The notes: generated by a model from the letters alone, not told the origin. Counted from the first letter of the stretch, positions 10,728 to 23,123 are shown. The stretch is 64,000 nt of DNA from Leishmania infantum JPCM5 (GCF_000002875.2 NC_009402.2:589693-653692); one strand, 5' to 3'. Numbers and translations are program-made.

Positions 10728-12599
10728 ATGTCTTCTAACTGGACTGCCGCGTCCGGCGCGCATCTTCGCGTGGAGGACATCGACTGGGGCTCCACAGGTG
10801 GCGATGACATGTTCACCTCGAATGCCGATGACCTACTGATGTCAGACCCCCGCGCGGTTCGCCGTGCCGAAACGGCACCGATGGTGCTGACCATCATGGG
10901 CACAGGGGGCTCTCTCTGTGTCGGAGGTTTCGTGGAGGAGGTGAACCCAGACGAGGAGTACCGCTACACGGAGGATTACCACCAATTGTACTACTCCAAG
11001 AACCCACGTGACCCCCGCATGCTGCCGCCGCTGACGCGCCGCCGCCACCACCTCGTGCGTGAGGCCCGCGCGCCCGGTGCGTTCGCGGTGTCGAGCGGCG
11101 ACAAGCAGTCTGTCCCCTCCACGAATGGTGCTGTTGGCGACCGCATTGAGAACAGAGAAAGCGACTGTAATAACGCTGCCGCTGCCACTTCCGCTGCCAC
11201 TGCCATTGCCGCTGCCGCTCCAGAGGCGACCGAGCACCTTTCTTCACAGGCGCTCGTGAAGCTGTACGTTGACACCTTCCGTCCTGACTGGGATTACGCG
11301 CAGATCAAGAGCCACGTGTGCACCTTCAGCCGGGACCAGGACGGAAGCCGTCTCGTGCAGCGCCTGCTAGAGAAGCCGGAGAACATTGTCTCCATCTTTA
11401 ACGAGGTTATTGAAGAGTTTGGCGAGCTGGCGACCGATGTGTTCGGCAATTACGTGTTGCAGAAAATGTTCGACGTGGTGCCCAAGGCGGAGAACGACGC
11501 CAACGCGCTTCAGGAGATCAAGGAGGCGAAGATGCTGGACCGTCTCACGGCGAAGGTACGTGGCCACCTGCTCGAGTACTCTGTGCAAACGTACGGCTGC
11601 CGTGTTATGCAGAAGGCGGTCGAGAACATGCGCGCTGCCGACCGCAACGCCATCATCCGTGAGCTAGATGGGAAGATTGTGGAGTTCGTCTTTGATCAAA
11701 ACGCGAACCACGTGGTGCAGAAGGTCGTCGAGGTATGCCCTTCTGGCGCGCAGTTTGTGGTGGACGCCTTCATTCCGTCTCTGGGCGACCTGGCCTGCCA
11801 CGCCTACGGCTGCCGCGTGCTGCAGCGCACCTTCGAGAAGTGCCACGACGTGGAGGGGGTGAACATTCGTCCGCTCATGGAGGCAGTGCTCAGCCGTGTG
11901 AACGAGTTCACGGTGCACCAGTACGGTAACTATGTCGTGCAGCACGCCATGCTCAATGCGCCCGAGGATCTGCGCCACCGCTTTGTGGTGCAGCTGACGC
12001 CGCAGCTATATGCGCTGTCGTGCAGCAAGTTCGCCAGCAACGTCGCCGAGCGCATCGTGACGACGGCGACCGAGGAGGAACGTGACGCCATCATCAAAGA
12101 GCTGAAGAAGCCCCTGAGCGACTTCCAGGGCGGCAACTACCTAGTGAACATGATGCAGGACACCTACGCAAACTACGTCGTGCAGCGCTTCTTTGAGGCC
12201 GTCTCGCCCACGCAGCGCGAGGTTATCAGCGAGCTCGTGCAGCCCCACATCGGCACCATCAATCAGTCCGTCTACGGTCGCCACTTGCTACGCAAGATGG
12301 TGTCGAACAACATTCTAACGAACACCTTCCTCCTCAGCCAAGGCATCGATGTTAGCGGCCCCGAGTACGGCGGCAATGCGAACAACAGCGGCCACCGCAG
12401 CGGCGGCCACCGAAACACCGCTAACGGCACCAGCGGCAGCGAAAACCGCCACAACGGCGGTGGTTCTACGGCATACACCAACCGAAATGGCAATGGCCGC
12501 GACAGCCGTTCAGGCGGTGGCGTGGGCAGCAACAGCAGCGGCGGTGGCAACAACAACGGCAGCGGCGGCCGTGCTGGTCGTGGCGGGCGTGGCGGTAAC

Positions 12600-12630
<31 letters not shown>

Positions 12631-13415
12631 ACCAGCACAGCGACGGCAAAAACAACGCCATGCGAAGCAACGGTGGCGGCAATCCAAACAGCATGCTAGT
12701 CTTGCAGCCGCAGCTGCAGCTGCAGCAGCCGATCATGACCGGGTACATGCCCATGCCGCAGCAGTATCCGTACGGAACCCCCTACGGCATTCCTCAGCTT
12801 CAGCAGCAACAGCCCCAGGCGCCGCAGCCGGCGTACATGTACCCCGCCGCAGCCGCCGCTCCGCAGCTGTATCAGCCGCAGCAGGCGTACATTCCACAGA
12901 TAGCGCCTAGCGGCTTTGGCGCATTTGCTGGTGCCGCGACCTTTTCGGCGCCGATGCCGCCTCAACAGCAGGCAGGCAACTATTCTCTCCGGTATGGTAC
13001 CCCGATGCAGCAGTCGACGCCAACGTCCCAACCACTGCAGACGCCGGCTCAGCAGCAACAGCAGCCGACTCGCCGTGGCGGTGCACAGTCTCCGCAGGTG
13101 TACGTGAACGGCGGCTACAACGGCGCAGGCCAGGCGCACCAGCAGCAACCGTCGCCGAACAGCACCCTTTTCCCTGCGTCTCAGCAGCAGCAGGCGTTCC
13201 AGGCGAACAGTGACCTCGCCGACGCCACCCTTGCCTCTGGCAAGGGAGGCTGCTCAGGGAAGGGAAACACTAGCGCTGGCGTGAGCAGCGCCAGCCACGC
13301 TAACGCGACAAGCAGTGACAAGGCTTGTGCCATTCTCACCAACAGCAACACTAGCAGCCAGCAGCGAGCCGGCTACAGCAACCAGCGCGCCCCGCAGCAG
13401 GAGACGGGCTACTAG
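10728..13415 (+). CDS. Pumilio/PUF-family RNA-binding protein
   Basis: The product is 895 residues. PUF proteins bind 3' UTR elements and usually repress or destabilise mRNAs. Eight PUF repeats span about residues 195-530. Base-contacting tripeptides can be read in order: repeat 1 SR..Q, 2 NY..Q, 3 CR..Q, 4 NH..Q, 5 CR..Q, 6 NY..Q, 7 SN..E, 8 NY..Q. These equal the residues of human PUM1, so the predicted target is UGUAUAUA-like. A degenerate capping repeat (QSVYGRHLLRKM) follows. The N-terminal 190 residues contain a short acidic segment and an Ala-rich tract. After the repeats come about 120 residues rich in Gly, Asn and Ser, with a small RGG-like patch. A Gln/Pro/Ala/Tyr-rich tail runs to the end and resembles prion-like assembly regions. 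The family assignment is firm. Which numbered trypanosomatid PUF it is cannot be told from sequence alone. Confidence 0.96.
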
Positions 13416-15092
13416 GACGGCTGCTGGCGGTCTCTCTCTTTCTGGTGTTGTTCCTGCATTCTTGTGTTCTCTGCCTCTCTTAACAGTGCCTCGGTGAGGA
13501 TACGTTCCGCGCGAGATAACCACCAAATTACGGACAGGCTCACATACACACACGCATGCCTGGCCGGATACACGCGAGTGCATGATTGGGGCGGCGCCGC
13601 TTTACAGGCCTCTCCCTTTCTCGGACAGGCCTCTTCCTCTTGTCCCTCGAACGCACATATCCAGGCTTCGACTGTCGCGCATGCACTCTCTCCAAATGCA
13701 TGCGTTGAGTGCAAGAGGGGGAGGGGAAGGCCCGCCTGCTCCACTGCAGCAACGGCGGCAGGGAAGGGCCGAGAAAGACGCAGAGGCGAACTTTGCGAGC
13801 ATGAAGACCGCAACCGTCATTTCAATCTCGCGTGCGAGCGCTCGACCTCTCTGCAGTGGGGAAAACGCGGGCCTGTCAGGATGGATCAAGGCATCGTTGA
13901 ATTTGCGGAGGACAGGACGCCATGCACGGGCGCACACAGTGTGCGTGCGGGCTGCGGGGGCGAATGGGTGGGTGGCTTGGATGATGAGAGAGAGAAAGAG
14001 GAGGAGGGATGCCACAGGGAGGCTGATCTTTTTCTCGTCGGACTCCCATCCCTATGCCACCACCCACGTGGGGAGACGAGAAGTAGTGAGATGCGCAGGA
14101 AAAGATGGCAGTGGAGCGGAAGACAACAAGGTGCCGAGGCGCACCAGCCGCGGGCCTGTTGAACGGGCGGGACATAGAGATGTGGGGCGCTTGTGCTTGC
14201 GTTTGTGTGTGTGTGTGTGTCGGAGCCGTGGCATAAGAACCCGAGGTGAGATAGTGCAAGAAGAGGAATTCAGTATGGGAAGGCGAAAAGGGGGTGAGGG
14301 GGAGGAGGATACTGCGGCCCGTCTTTTTTTGTATTGCGAAGAGTCGGTCCCTGTGCTCGTCGCAGCTGCGTGCTTCACACTCAGCTACACGTTGAGGAAG
14401 CTGCCTTCGTGAAGCGTGTCGTTTGCGGTGCCCTCGTCTTGCCCTTCTCTTGCTTTCTGTGCAACAGGCTTATTCTTGTGTCTGCGTGCTCATGTGGAGT
14501 CCCTGCTCATCTCGTTTCTACCTCGCATACCTGTTCCGGGGCTCACTCACCTTCCTTCCCTCGTTTCGCTGGCATTTTGTGAGAAGTCGTTCTTTTACCG
14601 TTGTATAGCGTTTGCGGGCCTGCGTTGACGGACGCGAAATAGGAAGTGGGTCACCTGTGTATCCGCGGATATCCACAGAGACTGTCACACGCAACGCCCA
14701 CATACATGATTGACATGTCTCCGGCCGCCCTTCACTACGCTCCGTCGCCTGCTGTACTTTCTGCTCTCCTTCTTTCGGATCCCACAGTGCCCCTCTTCTT
14801 TGTGTATTCGTGCGGCCCTCTTCTCATATCTGGTTCTCTCTCTTCTTTTCAGTTGGCTTCTGCTGTTGATCCGCCTCCTGTTGCCTTTCATGCAGTGTGT
14901 GTGTGTGTGTGCGTCCGCCCCCCTCCTGAAGTCTCTTGTATAGATGTGTCCTCCTCTCGCACTGGAGAAGACAAGCACGTTGCTTTGCTGCGGCGGCGCG
15001 CTCTTTCTCAGTGGAGAAGGAAGGGGAGGGGGCGCGCAACGCAGCATGCCAGCGCACGCGTCGTGTGCCACCACAAGAAGTGGAGGAGGTGG

Positions 15093-15117
15093 ACACACAC
15101 ACACACACACACACACA
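15093..15117. repeat. (CA)n microsatellite
   Basis: About 25 bases of alternating AC/CA in gene-free DNA. Confidence 0.9.
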
Positions 15118-16143
15118 TGCCCCTAGATGCGCAGAGAGCAAGAGGAAGAGATGGGAAAGGAAAGGAAAGGGGGGACCCCCAAAAATCGAGATCAATGCAG
15201 CTGCAAGAGAAAAGAAGCTAAACCAAGTAGTCGAACAAGTCGACAGATCTCTCCTCCCACCGCCCCGCTGACTCACAGGTTTGACAACAGTACGAAGCAC
15301 GTGCGAGAAATAGAAGACGGCATGCCTGGCGGCAAGTCACGTAACTGAGCAGCGGAAAAGAGAGACGCTTACACGCGATAAAAGAAAAACATGTGCAGGC
15401 ACTGAACTGACGCGACCTCCCAAAGAACGGATCGTGAGCTCAGAGCGGGCGGTGGTGGCGAGGGATGCGCGCAGGCAATGATCGCGAAAGGAGAGTGAAC
15501 GCAGCGATGTAAAGGCGGCCGAAAACACAAACAAGCGATATCGACACGACGACAGAGAGAAAGAGGGAAGGAGGCTGGCGTAAGAAAAGTGCCGCGCGAA
15601 CATCCAACCGCGAAGGACGAAAGGAAAGAAGGGTCAGTCACAGACACACACAAGTCTATATATTTCTATATATGTCTGCGTCTATATAGTTCACTGTTAT
15701 CCCCTTCCCTTTCGCTCCTCTACTTATTACTTTCTTCTCCCTTCTCCATTCTTCCGTACAAGATACTTCCTCACTCTCCCTTGCACTCCCCTTCTCCTGT
15801 CTTCTTCCTTCTTTGCTGTCCACTGCTTGCATCTGCCTACCTTTTTACCACGCTCTTCTCCCTCGTGTTTTACTTCCGTTGTGCGTTTGTTCCACTGGTT
15901 CTCCTCCACAGCTGCTCTTGCCTTCAAGAAAACCTTGTTCCCGTGTGCTTGCATTCTTGTTGTACCTTACACACCTTTGCTGCGGCTCTGTTGCTCTTCG
16001 CATGCTTCCGTGTTCGCTTTACAGCTCAGTGCACTTCGTGCGTCTCTTCTCCCTTTTCCTCCTCCCCCTCCTCCTCTCTCACTGCCTCTCTCTTGTTAGC
16101 AAACGCGAGGCGGGGGAGCGACAGTGTCAAATTCATGTGTATA

Positions 16144-16145
<2 letters not shown>

Positions 16146-16176
<31 letters not shown>
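16146..16176. repeat. (TG)n microsatellite
   Basis: About 31 bases of alternating TG. A (CA)n tract follows at 16299-16324, so the two could pair as an inverted repeat, just left of DIRE-1. Confidence 0.9.
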
Positions 16177-16180
<4 letters not shown>

Positions 16181-16466
16181 CGAGCGTGCGTGTGCGAGTC
16201 CGCGGAGGAGGCGAGCGACCGCGGGAGCACAGGGATGTCGATAGGAAGAAGAGCAACTCCCCCTTCGTTTCGTCTCTGTCTACCCGTCTTTTAGACCCAC
16301 ACACACACACACACACACACACACCAGCTCACCTCCTCCCCACTCCCTCCCTCAGCTTCCTTCCCCCCGCCGAACCTCCTTTTTTTTGCTTGCTCCACGG
16401 CGATCGCTGTCTCACCGCCGTCCCCCTATTTTTCTTTTTTGTGCCACTTAGTGTGCGTCTCACGCT

Positions 16467-17101
16467 CACACACCCCTCATGCGCAGCGGTTGCATGCACT
16501 TCGACGCATCCGCTCTCTGGTGAGCGGTGGGCGGACTCTCTGAAGTGAGAAAGGCCAGCGGCACGCAGGCAACGACTCCCCCGCTGTGTGGGAGCTCCCT
16601 TGCTCGCTGTGGGCGAATGGTGCGACACAGACAGAGAACAGGTCGGGAGAGGCCGCGATGGTTCATGACGACCATGCACCCGTCGGCGCAGCGACAGCAG
16701 GCTGCGGCCTCCTTGCTTGCCGCTGCCGCGCTGGGCGCGGTGCAATGGTGCTGGAGCTTGACATGCTGCGAGGACAACGGGATCAGATAGGGCACAGTCA
16801 GGTGCGTGTGGTCGCTGCTGCGGGCTCGCCCTCGCCTCCTCAGGGTGGCCGGCACGGGCCCTACAAGGGCTAGGGGGTGGTGTGGCGTGGCATGATGCGG
16901 CACATTGGGGCACAGGTGCTGGCGCTGCTGGCCCGTCGCGCGTGCCCTTCGCTTCCGCTTGTCGCCGGTGACTGTGTGTTGGGGCAAGAGGACGACGCCG
17001 ACAAGCTTGCCAAGCCGGCGGGGGCGCTGACGCCAACTGCGTGGATCGCGGGCCTGGCCGCCGGTCTCAGACGCCAGGCCGACAGCCCACGAAACCGCGC
17101 T
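16467..17101 (+). repeat. 635-bp inverted repeat, partner of 44438-45072
   Basis: This is the + strand copy, at the left end of DIRE-1. It shows three substitutions and no indels against the reverse complement of the partner, by eye. The two copies are about 27 kb apart and face each other. Confidence 0.93.
16586..17101 (+). pseudogene. RNase H domain remnant of DIRE-1
   Basis: One reading frame runs through this segment with a single in-frame TAG at 16871-16873. By eye it follows the L1Tc/ingi RNase H pattern: SLWANGA where the family has a WTDGS-type motif, GCGLLACRCRA before a helix, SQVRVV before the third acidic site, and EDDADKLAK where the family has NE.AD. The first Asp (Ala-Asn instead of Asp-Gly), the central Glu (Gly in CRAGRG) and the third Asp (Ala) appear lost, and only the last Asp remains. 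A downstream WIAGLAAGLRRQ segment resembles the family's post-RNase H sequence. It is clearly non-functional. The family alignment is from memory of the domain pattern, not from a search. Confidence 0.7.
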
Positions 17102-19635
17102 TCACGGCGCCACGCGCTGCGGCGGGGGCTCCTTGGCGGCCGCGGTCACGCACGACTGTGCAGGGATGCTTGGGCCCACGAGGCGGCGGGAGACCGCGCT
17201 TGCCTACTCCCGCGCAGGCGCTTGTCCGGGTGCACCGGGTTGCTGCGACGACGGGTGGCTGGCGGTGGCGGCGTGGGGCGGGGGCGGTGTTGCTGCCTGC
17301 GGCTCCGCTGGCGCTGTGGTGGCCCCCGCCCTCGCCAGAGCCCCGGCCCCGACCTGTTTTGCCATGTGGGAGACCGAACCGGCGTTGTGGCCGGTACGCT
17401 GCGCGGGGTTCGCGGATCGCTGGCGGCTGAAAGCGCACCCCGTCTGACGCTATGATCCTGCGCGCGCTGACCTGATTGCGCGCGCCTCGCTCGCGCGGCA
17501 TGGGCTGCCCCCTCCCGTGCCTTTGCGGGGGGGCGCGCGGCGGGTTCCCTGTGCGCTGGTGCGTGCGTGTGCGTGGGCCCCTTTCGCCTGCCACGCGCCC
17601 GGCTCCCTCTCAAAGGCGTGCGGGCCGGGGGGTGGGTGGGTGGGGCTCCTCTGCGGCCGCAGGCTGGCGGCAACGCCCCCCCCCTTCTCGTGGTGTCGGC
17701 GGGTGCGGGGGCGAAGACAGCGGGCCTGCTAGAAAACGGCATTGTCTTGGGTCAGGCGCCGGGACGCGGGCGCTGTGCGCACACGCTGTCGGGCACCGCT
17801 GGCATATGGCGCATCGCACCCGAACAGGGCAAGAAGAGGCCAGCAGAGCAGGGGCGGTGGGCGAAGGGGGCGCGACGAGATGCATGCGAACCGGCCCCGC
17901 CGTGCATGTGCGCGGCGCGTCCGGCGTCTCCCAGGTGGGGCCGTGTGGGCAGACGCGGCGCCGGTGCCGGAAGCGCGCCGAGAACGCCCCGAGTGACACC
18001 ACGGAGGCCCCCAGACCCCGATGGAGAGAGCCACCGCCCCATGCTATGGGATGCCGCGGCCGAGGGAAAAACATGGCGTGCATACCGAGCGCAGGGTCTG
18101 GGAAGGCCCTGGCCTGCGGCTGGCCGGCTTCCTCGCTGAGCTGATCCGGCATGCGCCTGCGCCACCGCCTGGTTACCCGCACGACGGGCGCCACCGCTTC
18201 CGCCCTCGAGCAGGATCCTGGCCGCTGCCCGCGTGAATCAAGGCGTGTGGTTCGCCCAGGTTCGTCTGGGGCTGATCGTGCAGTGTGTATGCGGAGAAGG
18301 TACGAGGAAGTACAAGGTAAGCCCACTAGCCACATGATCCATTCGGCTGCCGACGGCTCGCTCTGGTCGACCAGGGTTTAGCCGCAGTGCGACCGAGGCA
18401 GGTGGGCCGTGGCTGTGTGCTTGCGTGTGTATCTGTTGAAGTCTTCGTGGGTGGAGTATGTGACACGCTGAAAAAAGTAAATTCGGTTCCTTTTCACTTG
18501 GAGTTGCAACCTGGTGAGTCGTTGCTGTCGCTTCACTGTCTCCTAGGATCTGGTTTCTGTTTCTTGCGTGGGTCTACCTCAAGTCCCTTTCCTTTTTTTC
18601 TTCGGGCTCTTTTTTTCGACTTTGTCGCCGATTGTTCTGCTTCTCTCATCTCTCCCGTTACGTGACCCTCCTCCTTTCCCTCTCTCTCCCTCCTTCACTC
18701 GGGACTCGTCTCTTGTTTGTGTGGGTGCGTGTTGGCGTGCTGCATGAGCAGCGCACGCATGTCACCCGGATGCGCAATTCTTGTTTTGCTTTCACTCTCT
18801 TTCCTTTTCGAGCGCCTCCTCTCTGTTGCTCTTACCGATGTATCTGTCTACTCATGCCTCTGTGAGTTCTGTGCTTGTGCGCGAGTGAGTCTGTGCTTCT
18901 ACTCTCTCTTTTTCCGTTGTTTCCAGCCTATGCCTTTTGCCTGTGTCTGTCTAAAAATGTTTGCGTGGTCGTTCCCTCCTTGGGCGTGTGCTCCGCCGCT
19001 GTCTGCTTAGCAGCCGCTTTCTCTGCGCCAGAAACCCGCCCTTTACCGTTTTCATCTCTCCTCTGCTTGTATGGTATCTACCCTCTTCCTCGCTTTATCG
19101 CTGATATTCCGCGCAAGGGTCCTTGTTCTGTGCGCACCGGTTCACGGCACGTGTACATGCATTAGACCACAAAACAGCTGCAGACTTCGAGCTCAGCGAA
19201 GCTTGAACGTGGTGTTTCGGGTGCTGTACAAGCTGTACCCACCCTGTAGAGGAGCAGCAGAGGTGTTTGTGTGTGGGTCGTGAGGCGCGGCACAAGCGAA
19301 AAACGAAAAAAAAAGCAAAAACGAACAACGACAAAGGAAACAGCAAGAGTTTCTCAGCAAGCTGACGCGTAACCTTTTTTTTCTCCATCTTTCACTCCCT
19401 CCTCGATCACACACGGCAGCAAGCATCGATGGACTCGTCGTGTGATGGATAACGCCATGCACGAGTGATGGTCTTTTACGTGTATGTATGTATGACGCAT
19501 ATGCGTTTTCATATGCGTCTGTGTCTGTCTCTGTGCTCTCTTTTCCTTATATATATATATATATTTGTTTCCGCCTTGCTTGTTTCATCATCATCGCGAT
19601 TATGTATGTGTAGAGGTATGTGCGTATGCGTGTGC

Positions 19636-19736
19636 GTGTGTGTGTGTCTGTCTGTCCTGTGTATGTATGTGTGTGTGTGTCTGTCTGCCCTGTGTATGTA
19701 TGCGTGTGTGTGCGTGTGTGTATGTCTGCCCTGTGT
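19636..19736. repeat. TG-rich minisatellite
   Basis: Three imperfect tandem units share the core TGTCTG(C/T)CCTGTGT and are separated by TATGTATG and (TG)n spacers. Unit length is about 40-45 bases. It lies in gene-free DNA and is probably length-variable. Confidence 0.7.
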
Positions 19737-21400
19737 TTTTATTCTTCTCTTATGTGTTGCTTCTCCGTTCAGCAAAATTGACGTGTGTTGCGGTGTGGCC
19801 CTTTTCAGAGCTTCCTGGTTGATATCTGTCGAGGTCTGCCTGCGTGTGGGTCTTTCAGTGCCGTGCTGCAGAGTTCATCGGCGCCCCTTCCCTCCCCCCT
19901 CCGTCTCTCTCCCAGTCTTGCCCATCTAAGCCCCCCTCTTTGCTTCCGGCTGTGATCTTCTATTTTCTCTGTGTTTCTCTTCTTCTTACGTTTATGTTTG
20001 ACGGGGCTCTCGGTGCATCTTTTCTCCCCCTCCTCTTCTCTGTGTCTCCGATCCTGCGGTAACCAGACAAAGAGGATGTGGGGGGGGTGGTGGGCGAGCG
20101 AGAGAGATGCGCGGAGGTGACGAGGAAGGGAAGGGGTGGGGCGGGGACTTTCTCGACCAGGAGACAAGCTCAAAACGCCACGGACTCGGCGAAACACGCG
20201 ATTGATGCAAAATTAAAAAAAAGAAAGAGGCGAAGGGGGGAGCCCGCATCGCATCCCCTTACCCTTCTTTCCTCTCCAGCGTATCCCTGAGGAGCGGGTT
20301 GGGGGGGTGCCTGCCTGCGTGTTGGGGTCGCATCTGCCTCCTTGTAGCTCTCCCCTTCTACCTCTCTGTGATGGTCTCTCAATGCGAGTATGTGATTGTG
20401 CGCTTGAGTGGGGGGGGGGGTAAGCATGAATCTGCGCTTATCTGCGGATGTATGAAGGAACGGGCGGAGAGCAGAGGAAGAACTCTTGTAGAGACGCTGA
20501 GGTGTCAGAGCCGCACGCACACGAGGAGAGGAGAGAGAGTGCAAGCACGTAGGCGCCCTGCTTGTGTGATTGTTGTGTGCCACGCCGCTGTGTGTGTGTG
20601 TGCGGGGTCACAATGTCTTTATCTTTTGGTTTCATCTTCGTAATGTTGTTGTCGCCACCCCAGCGCTGTTGGGCCTTGCGCGTTGTAGTATTAGTCGGTG
20701 TCTCTCTGTCTTTCTCACATCGCCGCCTTCCTCTCTTTTCAGCGATGACGGGGATTTGTAGGGGGGGGGGTGGCGGCGAAGAGGCTGGTGGGTCGGAGGA
20801 GGTATGTGAAGCCCGCCTTTGAAAGAGACCAAAGGGAAACGGTGCGCGGTGTCCAGAGGACAGTAACGCCACCGGGTTCCCAGGGGTGTTATGCGTGTAA
20901 CAGGGATGCTGCGACGGGGATGTGAAGCGGAGTGCAGAGGTCTGTTTTTTTTTATTTTTTTTTATATTTTCCTCGTTCGCTTCCCCTCTTCCTCGCACCT
21001 TCCCTTTACGCCATCCACGCACCCACCCCTCTCTCGTATTCCTCTCGCACCTGTGCCGTCTGTGGCGGCATCCTTTCTGTTTCTCTTTTTTTGCTTCTGA
21101 GCTGTGTGTGAGATCCCACTGTCGACCGCGATGGTCGCGTTTGTTCGCCGTCGCGCTGTCGGTGTGCCTCTCCCTCCCGCTCCACGTTGTGCGTTGTCGC
21201 TTCCCTTGACTGCGTCTCTGTTTTTTTTTCCACGATGCTTTTGAGCCACCACCTTTTTTTAAAACTTAGGTGTGGTGTCTTGTGTCTACGTCTTCTTCTT
21301 TGCCCCTCTTCTCTGTATGTGCGTGCGTGTCTGTGCCGTATCACGCCGTCGCGATGGGGGGGGGGAAGGAGGGAGCTGGGCTGTAAGAGGGGGAAGGAGG

Positions 21401-21500
21401 NNNNNNNNNNNNNNNNNNNNNNNNNNNNNNNNNNNNNNNNNNNNNNNNNNNNNNNNNNNNNNNNNNNNNNNNNNNNNNNNNNNNNNNNNNNNNNNNNNNN
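21401..21500. other. assembly gap of 100 N
   Basis: Exactly 100 N bases, the conventional placeholder for a gap of unknown size. The left flank is purine-rich (G-rich with AGG runs) and the right flank is T/C-rich, so a low-complexity tract probably broke the assembly. Real sequence is missing here. Confidence 0.99.
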
Positions 21501-22110
21501 TTCTTTGCCTTGTTTTGTTGATTTCCTCTTCCCTTTCGTGTTGGCACTCCCCTTTCTACTCCTTCTTCACCCCGTGCGACAGAGTTTCTTCTCTTTGCCG
21601 TCAACGTGTGCATCTCCGGCCTCACTGATACTCACATGCGTCATCAAACACACATGCCTGCACAGCTCCGCCTAGTCCAGTCGATCTCTTCCTATCCTTC
21701 CCTTTTCCCGCCAACACTCACTTGCACATGCTTTCCTTCTTCTTGTCTCTCTCGCGAGAATGGTAACACAGAGACACACACGAGGCAACAGACACCAGTT
21801 GTGTCCTTCTTTGTTTCTTCGTCCTGCGCTTCCGGCTTCCTCCTTTTCTCTTTCCTCATTGTGATTGTCGTCGGCATCGCCCAACATTTCGCGCTCTCTG
21901 TCTCTCCCTCTCTCTCCCCCTTGTGCACGACATCGAGTGTCCCACCTCTCACATCCCCTCCCGTTGAGTACACGCAGCTGTTTTGTTCTTCGCTTTTTTT
22001 TGATATATTTATTTACGCCTTTGTTTTCCGAGTTACACCTCTGCAAGCGCTTCTTTGTTTGCTTTCTGTTTTCGGGTATGGTTTCACCTCTATGTCTTGC
22101 TTCGTATCTC

Positions 22111-22160
22111 TTTGTGCGTGTGTGCGTGCGTGTGTGTGTGTGTGTGTGCGTGTGTGCGTG
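22111..22160. repeat. imperfect (TG)n microsatellite
   Basis: About 50 bases of TG alternation interrupted by several CG steps. Confidence 0.85.
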
Positions 22161-23100
22161 GGCGTTGCAGGCAGGCGGCCGCGTCCTTAAAAAATGTTTC
22201 TGTTTTCGCTTCGGTTTCGTTTCTTTGTCTCTCCTCCTCCTTTTCCTTGTTTGTCTGGTTCTTGTCGGTGTTGCACGCTGTGAGCGCTGTTTTCTCTCCA
22301 TCTGTCTATGTCTGTGCCTCTCTCTCTCCGCCGGTGTGTGTGCGTGTGCCACTCGATCCGGCATCCCTGACGTCTATCTGTTTTCTTTTCCGTTTTGGGA
22401 CTCTCGCGTTGTTCCCTCTTCCTTGTTTTCCCTCCCCAAAGTAACCTATCTCTCATCTCTATGTGCTCTTCTATCATCATGTTTTTTTTTTTTTAACATA
22501 GACGTACATGCGCTCACGAAGTCTTCTAGTTGCCTATCCATCTCCCTCCATCTCTCCCCTTTCTCTACTGTGTGTGCCTCTCTACCTCGATCTGCGTTGG
22601 GTCTGTCTGTGTTTCCATGTCTTTGTCTGCATGTGTGTAGGTGTCGTTATTTGTATCTGTGTCTCTATTTATTTCGTTTCGTTCATCACTGTCTGCCTGT
22701 CGGTTTCTCGCAGCACGACGCCATCCTCACCTCCCTCTCCCCACACACACTCTCTCGCGTGCGGACTATTCCGCCATCATGCGTAATCCTGTCTGCGTGT
22801 GTGTGTATGTAGGGTGCTGCCGGAATCGACATGGGAAAGAAACAAGAAAGAGAATGAACCAAAGAAATATGCACTTTCAAAAGACGATGATGATGAAGGG
22901 AGGCATCTGCTCGCCTCAGTCGTGCTCTCCTTCCTCTGACAGCGGAGTCGTAGAGCTGCCGGCACTGCCGCACATACACAAGTAACGGCAGATGCTCCCC
23001 CCACCTCCAGGAGAGCAGGCCAGCCGCACTCTGCTGGTTCTTGATAGACTTAGCGGCATATTGACAGGGAAAGGAGATGGCAGAGACGGAAGCCAAGATG

Positions 23101-23123
23101 CACACACACACACACACACACAC
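23101..23123. repeat. (CA)n microsatellite
   Basis: About 23 bases of alternating CA. A (TG)n tract follows at 23595-23616. Confidence 0.9.

Larger units (their letters stand above)
13416..16466. other. gene-free region left of DIRE-1
   Basis: No gene is seen. The stretch from 13450 to 14400 has mixed composition with a few longer open frames that show no recognisable domain. After 14700 it becomes pyrimidine-rich with microsatellites at about 14898-14910, 15093-15117, 16146-16176 and 16299-16324, and a short TATATA-rich patch at 15656-15690. It probably includes the PUF 3' UTR. Confidence 0.55.
16467..18475 (+). mobile_element. DIRE-1: degenerate ingi/L1Tc-type non-LTR retroelement
   Basis: This GC-rich block lacks microsatellites and interrupts pyrimidine-rich DNA. 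Translated on the + strand, 16586-17100 resembles the RNase H domain of the ingi/L1Tc clade (separate entry). The first 635 bases recur inverted at 44438-45072 with three differences by eye. The 3' part (about 18030-18440) matches the SIDER-like element near 56.2-56.6 kb, including the shared string TGGTCGACCAGGGTTTAGCC. Its final segment also matches the tail of the SIDER-like copies at 29.2 kb and 47.1 kb. The region between 17100 and 18030 is GC-rich with no clear domain, although VRCAGFADRWRLKAH near 17395-17440 is reminiscent of a zinc-finger. A short A-rich stretch at 18470-18482 may be the vestigial poly(A) end. Many stops and lost catalytic residues show that the element is dead. Outer boundaries are approximate. 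Confidence 0.75.

Noticed and set aside
15589..16548. Long + strand open frame of about 319 codons
   Set aside because: Its translation is almost entirely Leu/Ser/Phe/Cys with CA/TG-repeat dipeptides; it is a by-product of pyrimidine-rich DNA.
17610..18335. Minus-strand open frame of about 241 codons within DIRE-1
   Set aside because: It is a GC-bias artefact; the retroelement reads on the + strand.
21865..22812. Long + strand open frame of about 315 codons
   Set aside because: It has the same Leu/Ser/Cys/Val-rich composition driven by T/C-rich and TG-repeat sequence, with no domain.
22885..22940. Possible C/D-type snoRNA (GATGATGA ... CTGA)
   Set aside because: The box spacing is loose, no terminal stem is convincing, and no cluster of similar units is seen.
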